Of a stretch of 64,000 bases of DNA, positions 37,791 to 49,280 are shown piece after piece. The number at the start of each line of letters is the position of its first letter. Within the stretch, counting starts at the first letter, position 1. This DNA is from Alnus glutinosa (Eukaryota > Streptophyta > Magnoliopsida > Fagales > Betulaceae), in NCBI RefSeq assembly GCF_958979055.1, contig NC_084895.1:21126501-21190500 (forward strand), written 5' to 3'. Below the pieces are notes generated by a model that saw only the letters and a program-made list of their open reading frames with translations, made no database searches and was not told the DNA's origin. The position numbers and the translations under genes were made by a program.

Positions 37791-37809
37791 GTGCATGTGT
37801 GTTTTGATA

Positions 37810-37823
37810 ACAAAAAAAAAAAA

Positions 37824-37855
<32 letters not shown>

Positions 37856-37880
37856 CAAAACAAAAAAAACAAAACAAAAC
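37810..37880. repeat. A-rich (CAAAA)n tract
   Basis: A poly(A) run followed by many CAAAA units, directly after (TA)n-anchored unit 3. Confidence 0.85.
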
Positions 37881-38150
37881 TGCAAAACGTTTTCTTCCCC
37901 ACCGTCTCTCCCTTCTCTCTCTAACTCTCACCGGACGTGAACGCTAGATGTTTGATGAAATAACTAAATATATTTTAAGAGAGATTACTTCAATCTTAAT
38001 ATGGGTCATTTATTCTCTTTCAATTTTCATTTTTTTTTCCCAAACCTTTTTATACTTGAACTCTTTGTGTGTGATGCAAGGTTTTTATCAATTCAGGAAG
38101 ACTTTTTTGTGGCCTTCGACTTTATCTTTCTAAATGTGATTTAAATGCAG

Positions 38151-38716
38151 GGGGTGCAAGATGCAAAGAAGGCAAAGTTATATTCAAGGATTGGAAAGAA
38201 AGTCGTTTCTGCGTAAGTTACTCCATTTTTAGTTAACTGTTTCTTGAATTCACAGTTGAAAGTAAATTAGAAAAAGGTATAGAACATTGCTAGCTCCTAC
38301 CAATTACCTACTAGTAGAAGTTTCTTTACAGTGGGTTCTGCTTGGTAGTATTCTCTGTTTTTTAGAGATATTAGCGTGGAACTGCCATGAAGTTTTTTTG
38401 CTGCCCTATTTTGGTTAGGTTTTTCCATGACCGTTGTCTTTACTTTTTTGATGTACATTGAGTTATTTATTTAGTTTTCTTTTGGGTCATACCTATAATA
38501 TTAAGTCAGTGCTATAGACTACTGTGGGACTAAGATGCCCATATTTTCCACTGATCCAGTGTAAAGAAATGGGGTCCAAATCCAATATCAAATACGGCTT
38601 TGGCTGCTGTACTAGAGAAAGCCAAAGAGCTTTATGTGCCAAAGGAAATTCTTGACCGCAATATTAAGAAAGGTTCTGAGAAGGGATAAGATGCGTACAT
38701 TTAGAAAATCTATGAG
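38151..38716 (+). pseudogene. TACO1/YebC-type translational activator pseudogene (two exons)
   Basis: Exon 38151-38212 (after TGCAG, before GTAAGTT) reads GVQDAKKAKLYSRIGKKVVSA. Exon 38560-38716 reads on in phase with GPNPISNTALAAVLEKAKEL and VPKEILDRNIKK, the conserved N-terminal part of the YebC/PmpR/TACO1 family, which in mitochondria or plastids helps translation. Two stops interrupt it: EKG followed by TAA where the family has Q or E, and DAYI followed by TAG where it has E. Neither an upstream targeting exon nor the C-terminal domains could be found, so only a fragment or decayed copy remains. Confidence 0.85.
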
Positions 38717-41250
38717 GTTGGTATATAATTATCTATCAATTTTATCTCAAGGATGCTATGATGTTCAAATTGTTTAGAGTTAATTAGTTAGTCAAGGATT
38801 GACACGTCAATTATTTTACTTGATATTGATACATCTGGATGACTTTATTTGGGTCTTGAAAAAGCTACTTTATTATTTCCAGGTTTTTCTTGATTTTTCT
38901 ATTTTCCAAAAAAGTTTCTTGATATGTTTGTTTGTTTTCTATTTTCCTTGGATGAATTCTGAATCAGAGCGACAATAAAATTTGGATAGTGAATATGATA
39001 GTAGTATGTTCAACTTGGTACAGGTATGTATTGATCGAGGGATAATTATACTTTAACATGAGAATAAGTGTCATAACCCTCATGTGTCTGCTATTAGTTA
39101 GTTTCTGGCTTTACTGATGCGGATTTGTGTGTTAAAAAATTGATGATGGCGGGATTCAGGGCTTTGAAAATGAAGTGGCCGACAAGGGCTTTTATTATTG
39201 CTTTGGCTTTATTCCACTGGTATACATGGATTGTATTTACTCTTTACAAAATTGCGGTTAGGATTTTGATTGTTCCTAATTCTTTATGGTGTTTGTAATG
39301 AAAAAACTTCTTCATAAAAAATGTGATATGGGCCAGTGAATGATTTGTTGGATAGTTGCGTTTGAGGGTTGCTGATTTTCTGAGTTTGCCCGGGATAAAT
39401 TTACTAAAAATATTTCTCCAGTGTCTACATTTTTTTGGTTAGTTCTTACAAAAAAAAAAAAAAAAATAGATTGGCGATTTGTAGTAGATCAAGAGAACCA
39501 AGTAAATCTAAGATTGCTATCATTTGTTTGAAACCACTTTATGTTGTTTGATTTCAAATATGTCAGAAATTAAGTAAATGAATGTGTATAATGTGCTGTG
39601 AGAACTTTTTGGTTTCTACATTATGAATTGGCGTTGTTTAAATATTGATGTGAGAGATATACTTCGTATTGCCTAAGTGGTTTAAAATTGTGTATACTGC
39701 TTTAGACTGTAGTTTCTTTTCCTACAAAGAATATTTTCTCAGGTTAATGATTGTGTATTGCTAGGTTTGTTGTGAGATATTAATTTTTTTTGTAAATTTT
39801 GATGTTTTTTCATTTGGTTTCTTTGTATGATTTTTAATACGCTTGGGCATTCTATCTGTTTGATGAAATATGATTTCCAGGTCTAGGGGGGGATCTCCTA
39901 TAATGGCTATAAGTTCAATGAGTTTGTTTCTAAAAGACATTAGCTATTTAGCTTATATAAGCCAATATGACTTGCATATTTTTTTTTTTAAATGGCTGTG
40001 AGAGAAACACTTCACTTCTCAGCATGGTGTCAGGGCATTGGAGGAAGAGCAGGTAGGCTTTGTTTTGCATCTTATGGCCACAATCACGCTCTTATGAAAT
40101 TAGGTTGATCTTATATATATGAATTTTTTCACTCACCATGCAAATCCGTGGTTTCATGCAATAGAATGAGTTCATTGCAACAATTTGTTTCATACCGATT
40201 CAGTGCATAGTAATGCTAGAAATCATAATTTTAGTGCTCTTACTGATGTATTTTTGGCAATTCTACATCTTCATGGGTATAGTTCCACCATTTTGTTGAT
40301 AATTAATTGTTCATTTAGTTGCAATTCATTGATGTTGGAACCATAAAAAAATACCTTGACATATTAAATTACTTCACATATTTATGATTAATGTTGCTAA
40401 ACGTTAAATTTGTGTAAGTCATATTGTAGTATGTAGATACATAGCATTCATTGTAGATAGCCCTTGAAGTTCAAGAGTTGTTTATATCCCTATCTTTTAA
40501 CCATTCATTTTTATTTTTTATTTTAATTAGTCTATTGTATTTGTATACATTTATGCTTTTGTTCATAATTTTCTTTGGCTCAAACCTCTACTTTGAACTA
40601 CCCCAGTTTGGTGGAATTTTTATGGGCATGTGTAGTCCTGGGTTTAAGTTCTGGCATCTCTCTCACGCCCATTCATATTTTCTAATGTAATTTTACTTGT
40701 GACAAAATAAACTGTTAAATTTGAAATTTGGTGCTTTAGAAGTTGGTGATTGTGTTTCTGCAAGCACATTGCGCTTGAAGCTTTTAGATTTGTCAGCATA
40801 TGATGTTAGGATAATTCATTCATTGATCAGAATCCTTACCTTATTCCGAGATTTCTACTTATTGATATGTTGTACATTGCTACTTTTGGTTTCACTTGCT
40901 ATTGGTTGGACCGATGGAGGGTAGCCTTGCAAAGAGCTCTATTCAAAAAGTTTCAAGCTATCAATTATGGATTTAGGTTCTTCTTCAACTTCCATAAGTG
41001 AAGAAAGTGATTCACATTGTATAGCTGTAATTTATCTCTTTTGATATGAATTTGGCGAAGCTGGGCAATTGGCTTGCTATCTTTCTTTCCTAATTTTTTT
41101 TTTTAATTTTTAATTTTAGTTTTTACTATTCTTTCTCAAGACATGTTTTTCAATATTTTTTGGAAATTAAATTATAATAAAAAAACAAACTGCACATATT
41201 GCGAGTTATATGCTAGTATATTCTAACAGCCAACGACCTTTTGCAGTTCT
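38717..41250. other. Intron-like or intergenic DNA, no gene recognised
   Basis: This T-rich stretch may include decayed introns and exons of the TACO1-like gene, but I found no continuation of that protein. Short ORFs (for example 40478-40924) have no recognisable family and are probably chance. Confidence 0.5.
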
Positions 41251-41259
41251 CAAAACTTT

Positions 41260-41440
41260 GAGTAATTCTAAATGTACATTAACTGTCCATAAAGTGTCTG
41301 TCAAAAAATGAGGTGGCTTTTAAAATCACCATTGAACGTGTGATTGATCAAATAATAATTTAGTTCAAATTGTGATTTTAAAAGCCACGCTATTTTTTTA
41401 TACACTTGATGGACAGTTAATGTACATTTAGAATTAATCC
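41260..41440. mobile_element. Foldback MITE, 181 bp, 8-bp target duplication
   Basis: Long terminal inverted repeats (GAGTAATTCTAAATG and, on the other strand, GGATTAATTCTAAATG, continuing through ACATTAACTGTCCA) make most of the element a hairpin. The flanks AAAACTTT (41252-41259 and 41441-41448) are a perfect 8-bp duplication, which suits hAT or, with 9 bp, Mutator-like MITEs. Confidence 0.85.
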
Positions 41441-41518
41441 AAAACTTTTATCATTTTTTTCCCTCCAAATGCATCACGGGAGGAATTTCCTCGCCATAAA
41501 TCTTATTGTGAGGCTTAT

Positions 41519-41848
41519 TGTAACATTCTATTAGGTAGAAGTTAGATGGTTAGAAGATTATCACACGTCGTGAATCTATTAGTAGTAGACGGCTGTAAAG
41601 TAGTTAGTAGTTTTGTTAGTTGTATTCTGGATTTATATTAAAGAAAGGGAAAGGACTGACGATAGGCATTCTATTTGTAATTGGTTCTTTGGAACTCTGG
41701 AGGCTCTTGGCACCTCGAATGCTAAGGTTATGGAAACTATCCATGTCGAATTGGCTCTTTCAATAAAAGTACATTCTTTCATCTTCAATTCTTCTTCTTT
41801 CCATTTTCTTTCATTGATTTTCCATAACAGTTGAAGGCAACTGTTACA
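41519..41848. mobile_element. Copia-like solo LTR, 330 bp
   Basis: Termini TGTAACA and TGTTACA are perfect inverted repeats and a perfect 5-bp duplication CTTAT flanks them (41514-41518 and 41849-41853). There is no internal domain on either side. The 3' part has a CTCTTTCAATAAAAGTA stretch that could be the transcript-end region. Confidence 0.85.
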
Positions 41849-42499
41849 CTTATGGGTAGTTGCTGGCGTCTACCTCATTTGAAAAGAAAAGAACTCGTGC
41901 TTTGTGTTGACTCTGGGTTTGTGTTTCTTTGCTGTCTCCCAACAAGACTTCTATTGTTTGCCTTCATTTTCAATTCATAAACACTAAAAATTTTGTTTCT
42001 CATTATGATGAAAGCTAACAGATCATTAGTTAATGTGAATTTTTTTAATTGTAGGCCAATTTCACCTGATTCACTTCAAAGCATGTTAGGCTCAATTTGA
42101 AGCAGAATCCATATTATTTTCTAATACTCTCATACCCATACTTCATCCATTTGCTCTTATCCATTTAAATATCTCCAAAAGTATTTGCAAACAGATAAGC
42201 AAGTTCTTTTTATTTCAACAATATAATCAAAAAGTTCAGGGTCCTATTTTTTTGAAGCAAAGATGGGTAAGGCCTTTGTTTATTGTGATGTGCAGAACTT
42301 TTACACTGAAACATTATAAAACCATTGACACAAAACAATTCACCAATAAAATGTTTACAGTATTCCTTTGTCCATGAATGCATCTTTTGGTTGGCTACTC
42401 AGAAAACAATACAACAAAGAGGAAAAAACAAATAAAGAGTAGAAAAACAAAACAAAATTGGCAACTAATATTGCAAAATTAAGTTGTACATCTCTGATA

Positions 42500-43610
42500 T
42501 ACAGGATTACACAGTTTGTCCATTTTAAGAAAGACATTAAACAACACATTAGCAAGAGAAAAACAAACAACACTTCCACATGGGTTTGAATGTTGTAACA
42601 ATTTGTACCAGCCTTTTGAACCATCTGCAATCATCAAAGATGGAGAAATATTCATCAGAGATGTACCTACAGAGCAAGAGTTCCTCTCGAACTACTGTGT
42701 TAACTAGAATCAACAGTAAAGAATAATTATTTTCTTGATAAGTTTAAAGAGAATTTAATAATTTGGATCCACAACTTCCTTAGCAATTATAAAAATTGAA
42801 TGAGCAGTAGAACATATCTCTTTATATTCATAATACCAATCAGTTCTGTCGTGGGGATACTGCATTAGGATAAAAATCCCTTCTGCTACTTCTCCTAGTT
42901 GATTTGGTTCAAAAAATGTAACCAAATTAATATGGTTGTTTCGTTGCAATAATATCAATTACCACTTTTTACCAATGAATAAACCAGAAAATAGAGGAAG
43001 AACATTACCGGCAATAAACTCTCTAAGATCAACATTTTAATCATTGAAAACTCAGCTTCCATCTACAAGGGGTGATGTCGAGTTATTGCACAAAATGAAC
43101 ATATGCTCTGGGTTTGGTGTTTTGGCTGGGAATGTTGAACTTATAGATTTCTTCTCTTTTGTGAAGCCAACAATCGCACTTCCTTCTCAATTTGATACTG
43201 CAAATGAATGAACATTATCAATCCTGTAACTAAATATGATAAGTTGTCCATAGTATGGCTGCAGTCACAATATGTGTACTAACATTGTCAAAGGATCAAA
43301 ATCCAGTTACGTAACTTTTCTCAAAGGGTCCCAATTATTCACCAAATCTATAATGAAATGCAATATGTCAATTAGTAATTAAAAACTCAATATTCAAATG
43401 CATTTCTTTGTTTCGAGTGCACATGTGAGTGTTGAGTCCGACATTAAAGAAAAATAAACAAAGTGAGTAGTTAATATACATGAGTGGACTCAAACCCATT
43501 AGCTAAAGCTTTTGCGTTGGAGTGGTGCACAAACAAACATACATAAGTGGACTCCTTAGGCGATTCTCCCGACACTCTTTCTCTACATGGTCTGTTGAGC
43601 ATTTTAACAA
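42500..43610 (-). pseudogene. Small unrecognised gene, copy 2
   Basis: On the minus strand: exon 1 near 43605-43560 (MLNRPCRERV, diverged), exon 2 in an open stretch 42958-42755 containing VAEGIFILMQYPHDRTDWYY and then IFIIAKEVVDPNY, and exon 3 from 42625 (MVQKAGTNCYN) where a deletion relative to copy 1 shifts the frame. The GTATGT donor of copy 1 exon 2 is GATATG here, so the open reading continues through it. Family unknown. It lies 3' of the NLR at 49208-45056. Confidence 0.5.
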
Positions 43611-44299
43611 ACACCTATGATTGTGTTATGCAAACCCCACAAGAATAGCAACTTTCAACAAACAAAATAGAATAGCAAGAAGAAAAAAGAGCAACAGGAT
43701 CTCTCCAACACCAACATTTTGTCAAAAAGAAAAAAGAGTGAGATAATCAAATGTTGTTGGGAAGGAGAGGCAGTCCGTGATTCTCCTATTATGGGTCATA
43801 GATGGACCTCCCATCAATAAGTAAAAGCAAGTGACATGGCAATAAACTTACCTTTGAATATATTTCTTGACACTTGTCTTGCATCTGCAAAAAATTGAGA
43901 TTCAATGGTTCTCCTTTACTGGGTCATAATATGAACCTCCCATCAATCTGAATATGCCTAGAACAGAATATAATAAATTTTTATCATGGATAATAATCAA
44001 ATATTTTGAACACTATTAAAACTCATAACAGATTATCTTTTTTCTTTTTTTAAGTAAAGATGAGTAAGCCCTTTGTTAATTGTATTGTGCAGTAGTTTTA
44101 TGCAGAGAAACATTGTAAAACCAGTCACAAAAAACATTTCACCAAAAAACACTGTCCATTAATGCATCCTTTGGTTACTGAGAAAACAATAAAAAGAGGA
44201 GAAAAAAAAATAAAAAAATTGGCTACCAATATTGCAAAATAAAGTTGCTCCTCTCTAATATACAGGACTACATACACAAATTGTCCATTTTAGAAAAGA

Positions 44300-44788
44300 C
44301 AATAAACAACACATTAGCAGCTTTTTGAGCCATCTGCAAGCATCAAAGATGGAGAAATATTCATTAGAGATGTACCTATAAGGCAAAACTTAGCAATCGG
44401 ACTACTATCTTAACTAGAATCACCAATAAAGAAGAATTATTTTTCTCGATCAATTAAAATAGAATTGAATAATTTCTATATCTATTTGGATGCAAAACTT
44501 TCTTAGACCCTATAAAAATTGAATGAGCAGTAAGACATACCTCTTTAGTCGTTATGTTCATAATCCAGATCAGTTTCTTCATTGGAATACGGCATTGGAT
44601 AATCCCTTCCACTTCTACTCCTAGAAAATTAAATGAATGAACATTAAAAATCCAATATTGAATATGATAAATGGTCTATAGTATGGTTGCGGAAACAACA
44701 TGGATGCCTACATTATCAAAGGATCAAAATCCAGTTACGTACCTATTTTTGGAGGAGGCCTCCTCTCTCGACGTGGTCACTTGGGCAT
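44300..44788 (-). pseudogene. Small unrecognised gene, copy 3
   Basis: Exon 1 (44788-44743) is nearly identical to copy 1 exon 1 but codon 4 is TGA where copy 1 has CGA. Exon 2 (about 44620-44542) continues in phase and ends at a GTATGT donor. Exon 3 near 44332 (MAQKAA) has a large deletion. It sits immediately 3' of the NLR stop at 45056, at the same distance as copy 1 from its NLR. Confidence 0.55.
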
Positions 44789-45055
44789 TTTAACAAACAC
44801 GTATGCTCCTGTCATGAAAACACAACAAGAATAGCAACCTTCAGCAAACCCAACGCCAACATTTTTACCCCAAAATAAGAATAAAAACCTATAATCAAGC
44901 GTTGTTGAGAAGAAGAGAGGCAGGCAGTACGTGATTCTCCAATAAGGGGTGATAGATGAACCTCACATCAATATGCAAAAAGAAATGATGTGACAATAAA
45001 CTGACCTTTGGATTTGATTCTTGAAACTTGACTTGCATCAAACAAAAACTCGGAT

Positions 45056-48000
45056 TCACTGATTCTCCTCTTCTGGTTCATTGATGTGCCTATCATCAAT
45101 CTCAACGCAAGGGATGTGGGCTATCTTGAACCACTCTGGTCCTCGGTCTTTCTTGCACCGTTCTTTCAGCAGAGGACAATTCTTGATAAGAAGATACAGG
45201 AGTGAGGGAGAGAAGCCATCCTTTGGAAATGACGTAAGCTTTTCACAATTACTGATAAACAAATATTCAAGAGAGGCAAGGTCTTGAAAGCCTTTGGAAG
45301 ATAAGCATTTCAAATTCGGGAAGTCACCGATGCAGAGGCCGGTTAGAGAGGCAGGTAGCATAATCTCTGGGAAGGACACCAGATGCGAAGAGCCACCGGA
45401 AATAATAAGTGATTTAAGAGAGGTAAGCTTGTACAATCCCCATTCAAAAAAGGCCTCATTAGACGACACCATATCACCGATCTCAAGTGATGTTAGGTTG
45501 GTGGGAAAACCTACTTCCGAAACGGATACACTAATGCTTGGACATTTTCCAATCCGCAAATCTTGAAGAGAGGTGAGGTTTAGTATGCAGTTGGGCAGGA
45601 CCTGCATTTTCTCACAATTCAAAATCACAAGCAATCTCAGGTTGGCAGGGAACAACCCATTGTCAAGGAACGAAACAAGAGTTTGACAATGGTAAATAAA
45701 AATCTTATCTAGATGGCTGAGGCTGTGTATGCCCACCGGTAAGGATTTAAGGTTCTCACAATCACTAATATAAATGACTTCAAGAGACGAGTTGTGATGG
45801 AAGCTCTTCGCTATCGACTCCAGCTTCTCACATTCCTCGATTCTGAGTTCTTTAAGTGTTGGAGGTAATTCTTCGGTTGACATTAAGGATATGAGCGATG
45901 CACAATAAGTAATATGCAAAGACTCAAGAAGAGGTGTGTTGCTACGACAACTGTTGGCATCATCTCCATCCACCAAATTCAGCATATTACAATGACCTAT
46001 AAATAGTCGCTTTAGAGTTGGAGGTAGTTGGCTTATTGCAAAGTACGTCAGTGAAGTACAGCCCCAAATACGAATACCCTCAACATGCATCATTGGCTTG
46101 GGTAAAGATTTCAGGACTTCGCAATTTCTTATCTCGATTTCTCTGAGTTTAGATGGCAAACTTAGTTGTAGCTGCTCTTCCACTTCTTTTGCCACCAAAG
46201 AAATTAGTTTGGAACAATCAGAAATCTTCAGAAGACGAAGACATGGTAGATTTTGTAGCAATCCCACATCATTTGACCACAAAGGCGCAAGCTCCTCACA
46301 AGTTTCAATCGTCAAATCTTCCACGTTTGTCAAATCTTTAATCATTAACCCTTCTATTCGACACGTGAATTCTGAAACTGTTGAAAGAGACTTGAAGCGT
46401 AGTGAGCCAAATTCAACCTTACCACTATTTATTACCCCTTTCGATCCCTCAATTTCTAGGTTGCAGTTCTCTGGAAAGCTGGAAATTGAAATCGCCAATT
46501 GTTTACATTCATTTATCACAATATTTTCTAATAAAGGAAGGTTTGGTAACTTACCCACCAGCTTGGGACACCTTTCAATAGAAAGCTTACGTAGTTTTGG
46601 GATTTCTTCACAAGGAATCCAGTTCTCCCACTCTTGCATATTCTCAAAATGCAAAGTCTCCAATGATCTAAAAGGTTGTAAGCAACCATCCCCACAAAAA
46701 TCACGTCCAATATTTGTCACACTGGCCATGCCTTTGATTAAAAGGTGTTTGAGTGACGGTAATTGGCCCACTGATGGCAATAACGTGCACTTTGCAAAAC
46801 TTTCAATCTCCAAGCGCACCATATTAGAAAATGAGGGAACTTTTAGCCAGGTTGGAAATTCTGCACAACCATAGTGTCTGACAGTGAGCTCTTTTAAACC
46901 CTTATGAGGCTGTAGCTTGTTAAGTACCTCAAATTCACTTATTCTATCTTGTGACTCATCCAAGTTGCAACTCCATTCCAATGACAACCCATAGAGATTG
47001 TGCTTTTCAAATAACTTAGCATCCCTCGCATCCTCATGATTAATCACATTTTCCAATCTTGAAATGCAAAGTGTCTCTCGAAGATGCAACAAAGGCCCTA
47101 ACTCCTTTATTACCCCAAAACAACTACCTTTTCCCACAACTATATTAGACAATGATTGGAGACAAGTTAATTTACCCATTTGCGGAGGCATTCCTTCCAA
47201 TGCATTTGCTCCTCGAATGTTGAGATGTCGCAAATTGACTAGGTTACCAAATGTTGAAGGCAATTTCTTTAGACGAAAACAGTTCTCCAATATCATTGTC
47301 TGTAAATTGTAGAGAGTGGCTACTGAATCAGGCAAGTTTCTGATTTTAGTGCGAGAAAGGTTGAGGAACCGTAGATGCTTCAAATCACCGATTGATTCTG
47401 GTAGCTCACATATTTGGTATCCACTCAAAGAGAGCGCCCTTAAGCGTCGTAATTTTGGAATCAATTTAAGAGGAACATTACTAGTCAAGTTACAGTCACC
47501 TGGATATGGAAGCATAAGAGGCAGGAATGTACGTAAACATGTGAGATCATTAAAAACCTCAAACTTTTGAATGACATCATAAATACCACCTAGGTAAGAC
47601 GAATATCGAGCTTTTGTAGAAGGTTTCCTTCCATTATTATTCCAAACTCTATCCTCCATTTTACAGCATATATCTCCGGCAACCCGTTGAGCTAAATCGT
47701 TGATGAGGTCATGCATTAGATATTGCGATTCATCCTTGAATGACTGTTGGAAAAATGACCTCGACAGCAGATTGTGAAAATACTCGCTACCCAAATCTTC
47801 CATTTGTTTTTTCCCTTCTTGTGGTTGAAGTAAACCTTCTGCCATCCATAATAGAACCAAATGCTTCTTCTTAAATAAGTAGTCCTTGGGGAGAACTGAA
47901 CAATACGCAAAACACCTCTTTAAATGTGAAGGGAGATGATGATAACTCAACATAAGAGCTGGAGCAATTTCACTTTCCACTTGTGGTAAATCCCATATCT

Positions 48001-49208
48001 TGTTCTTCAATACATCTTCCCATTCATCATGATCCATTTTACTGCGCAAGACGCCTCCGAGTACTTTTGCTTCCAAAGGGGAGCCTTTACACCTTTTAAC
48101 TATTTCCTCACCAATATCTTTGAGGTTTAGATGTGCACGGAAGTCCCTTGTCCCCAATGCATGATGTGCCAATATAGACAAACAAACATCATTCGACAAC
48201 TCTTTCAGAGAGAAAGGAGCTGGAATGGTACCCGTATTAGATGAAACTCCCTTGTTGCGAGTTGTGATGATAATTGTACTTCTCGGAGCCCCTGCTTCGA
48301 AAGGAGCACGTAGGATACTCCAATCATGATAGTTCTCATTCCAAAGATCATCTAGAACGACAAAAAACTTCTTCCCTTTCAGGTTTTCCTTTAGTTTTGT
48401 TTGCAGCCAATCTAGATCCTTACCCTCACAGTTTTCGGAGGTGAAAGACTGTAAAATTGTTTTTGTCACCCTAACAGCATCAAAATCTTCAGAAACACAA
48501 GCCCATGCCTCTACATCAAAAAAGGTCTTAACTTTTTCATCGTTGTACACAAGCTGGGAAAGAGTTGTCTTTCCTATACCCCCCCATACCAATTATAGGA
48601 ATCACAGAGAGTTGATCATCCCCACCTTTTTCACCCAGCACTAATTCAAGTAGAGCCTCTTTATCTTTTTCCCTGCCATAAACATGAGCTTCGGTCACTA
48701 CAGAAGTTGGCGCCAGTATCTGCCTTGTTCTGTTTGACCTTCTCCTATCAACATTTTCACTCAACTTCAGATCATCTTTTTGCTTCACCATCTCATTGAA
48801 TCGAGCAGTGATTTCCTCCATCTCTGACCCCAGCCTCATGTTGATCTTAATAGCATGACTTGGAGTGAAACCAGTACAGCAAGCAGGGATGAAGTTCCAT
48901 ACCTTACTTGTGCCGGCATGATTTCCTCCGGTCAGCTTCTGTCGCAAAGCTTCCGTGGCAAACTCGTCGAGTATGTCATCCGCATCGTAAGCCAAGTCTC
49001 TGAGATCATCCAGCCACCTTTTCACTGCGACGCCATTCTCTTGCTTCTCCTCCGCATCATCAAGCACTGCCTCAATTCTTGGCAGCATTTTGCTCCACTT
49101 TTTGAGCTTCTTTTCAAGTCCTTCTTGGCGAGCAAAGTTGAGCAGCTCACGAGATGCCAGACGATCAAACAGGACTCCGAGGAACGCAGAAAGGAGGGCC
49201 TCTGCCAT
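45056..49208 (-). CDS. CC-NB-ARC-LRR disease-resistance protein (RPP13-like 1), one apparent frameshift
   Basis: An intracellular immune receptor of the CNL class; such proteins recognise pathogen effectors and trigger defence through their ATP-binding switch. The gene is intronless, ATG 49206-49208, TGA 45056-45058, about 1383 residues after one base is discounted. Order: coiled-coil (about 1-165, with DLAYDADDILDEF), P-loop near 207-215, kinase-2 VVLDDLWN near 283, RNBS-B ITTRN, GSPLEAK at the GLPL position near 375, RNBS-D CFAYCSVLPKDYLF, MHD near 499, then irregular LRRs from about 535 to the end. The only break is a run of seven G on the coding strand (48579-48585) in the P-loop, where six would keep frame. 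It could be an assembly error, a recent null allele or a true pseudogene. Sister of the wrecked copy at 24686-12678. Confidence 0.9.
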
Positions 49209-49280
49209 TGTTTTCTTGATGAATCAGGAAACACGATGCAAGGGTTAAGGTGCGTAGCCAAACACTGAAAGCAGAAAGTA

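Noticed and set aside
40478-40924. Open frames downstream of the TACO1 pseudogene
   Set aside because: I compared them with expected C-terminal YebC sequence and saw no resemblance; composition is T-rich intron-like.
46098-46874. 258-codon open frame on the plus strand
   Set aside because: It is antisense to the LRR region of the NLR at 49208-45056 and has no recognisable family; the LRR codon pattern leaves the complement open by chance.
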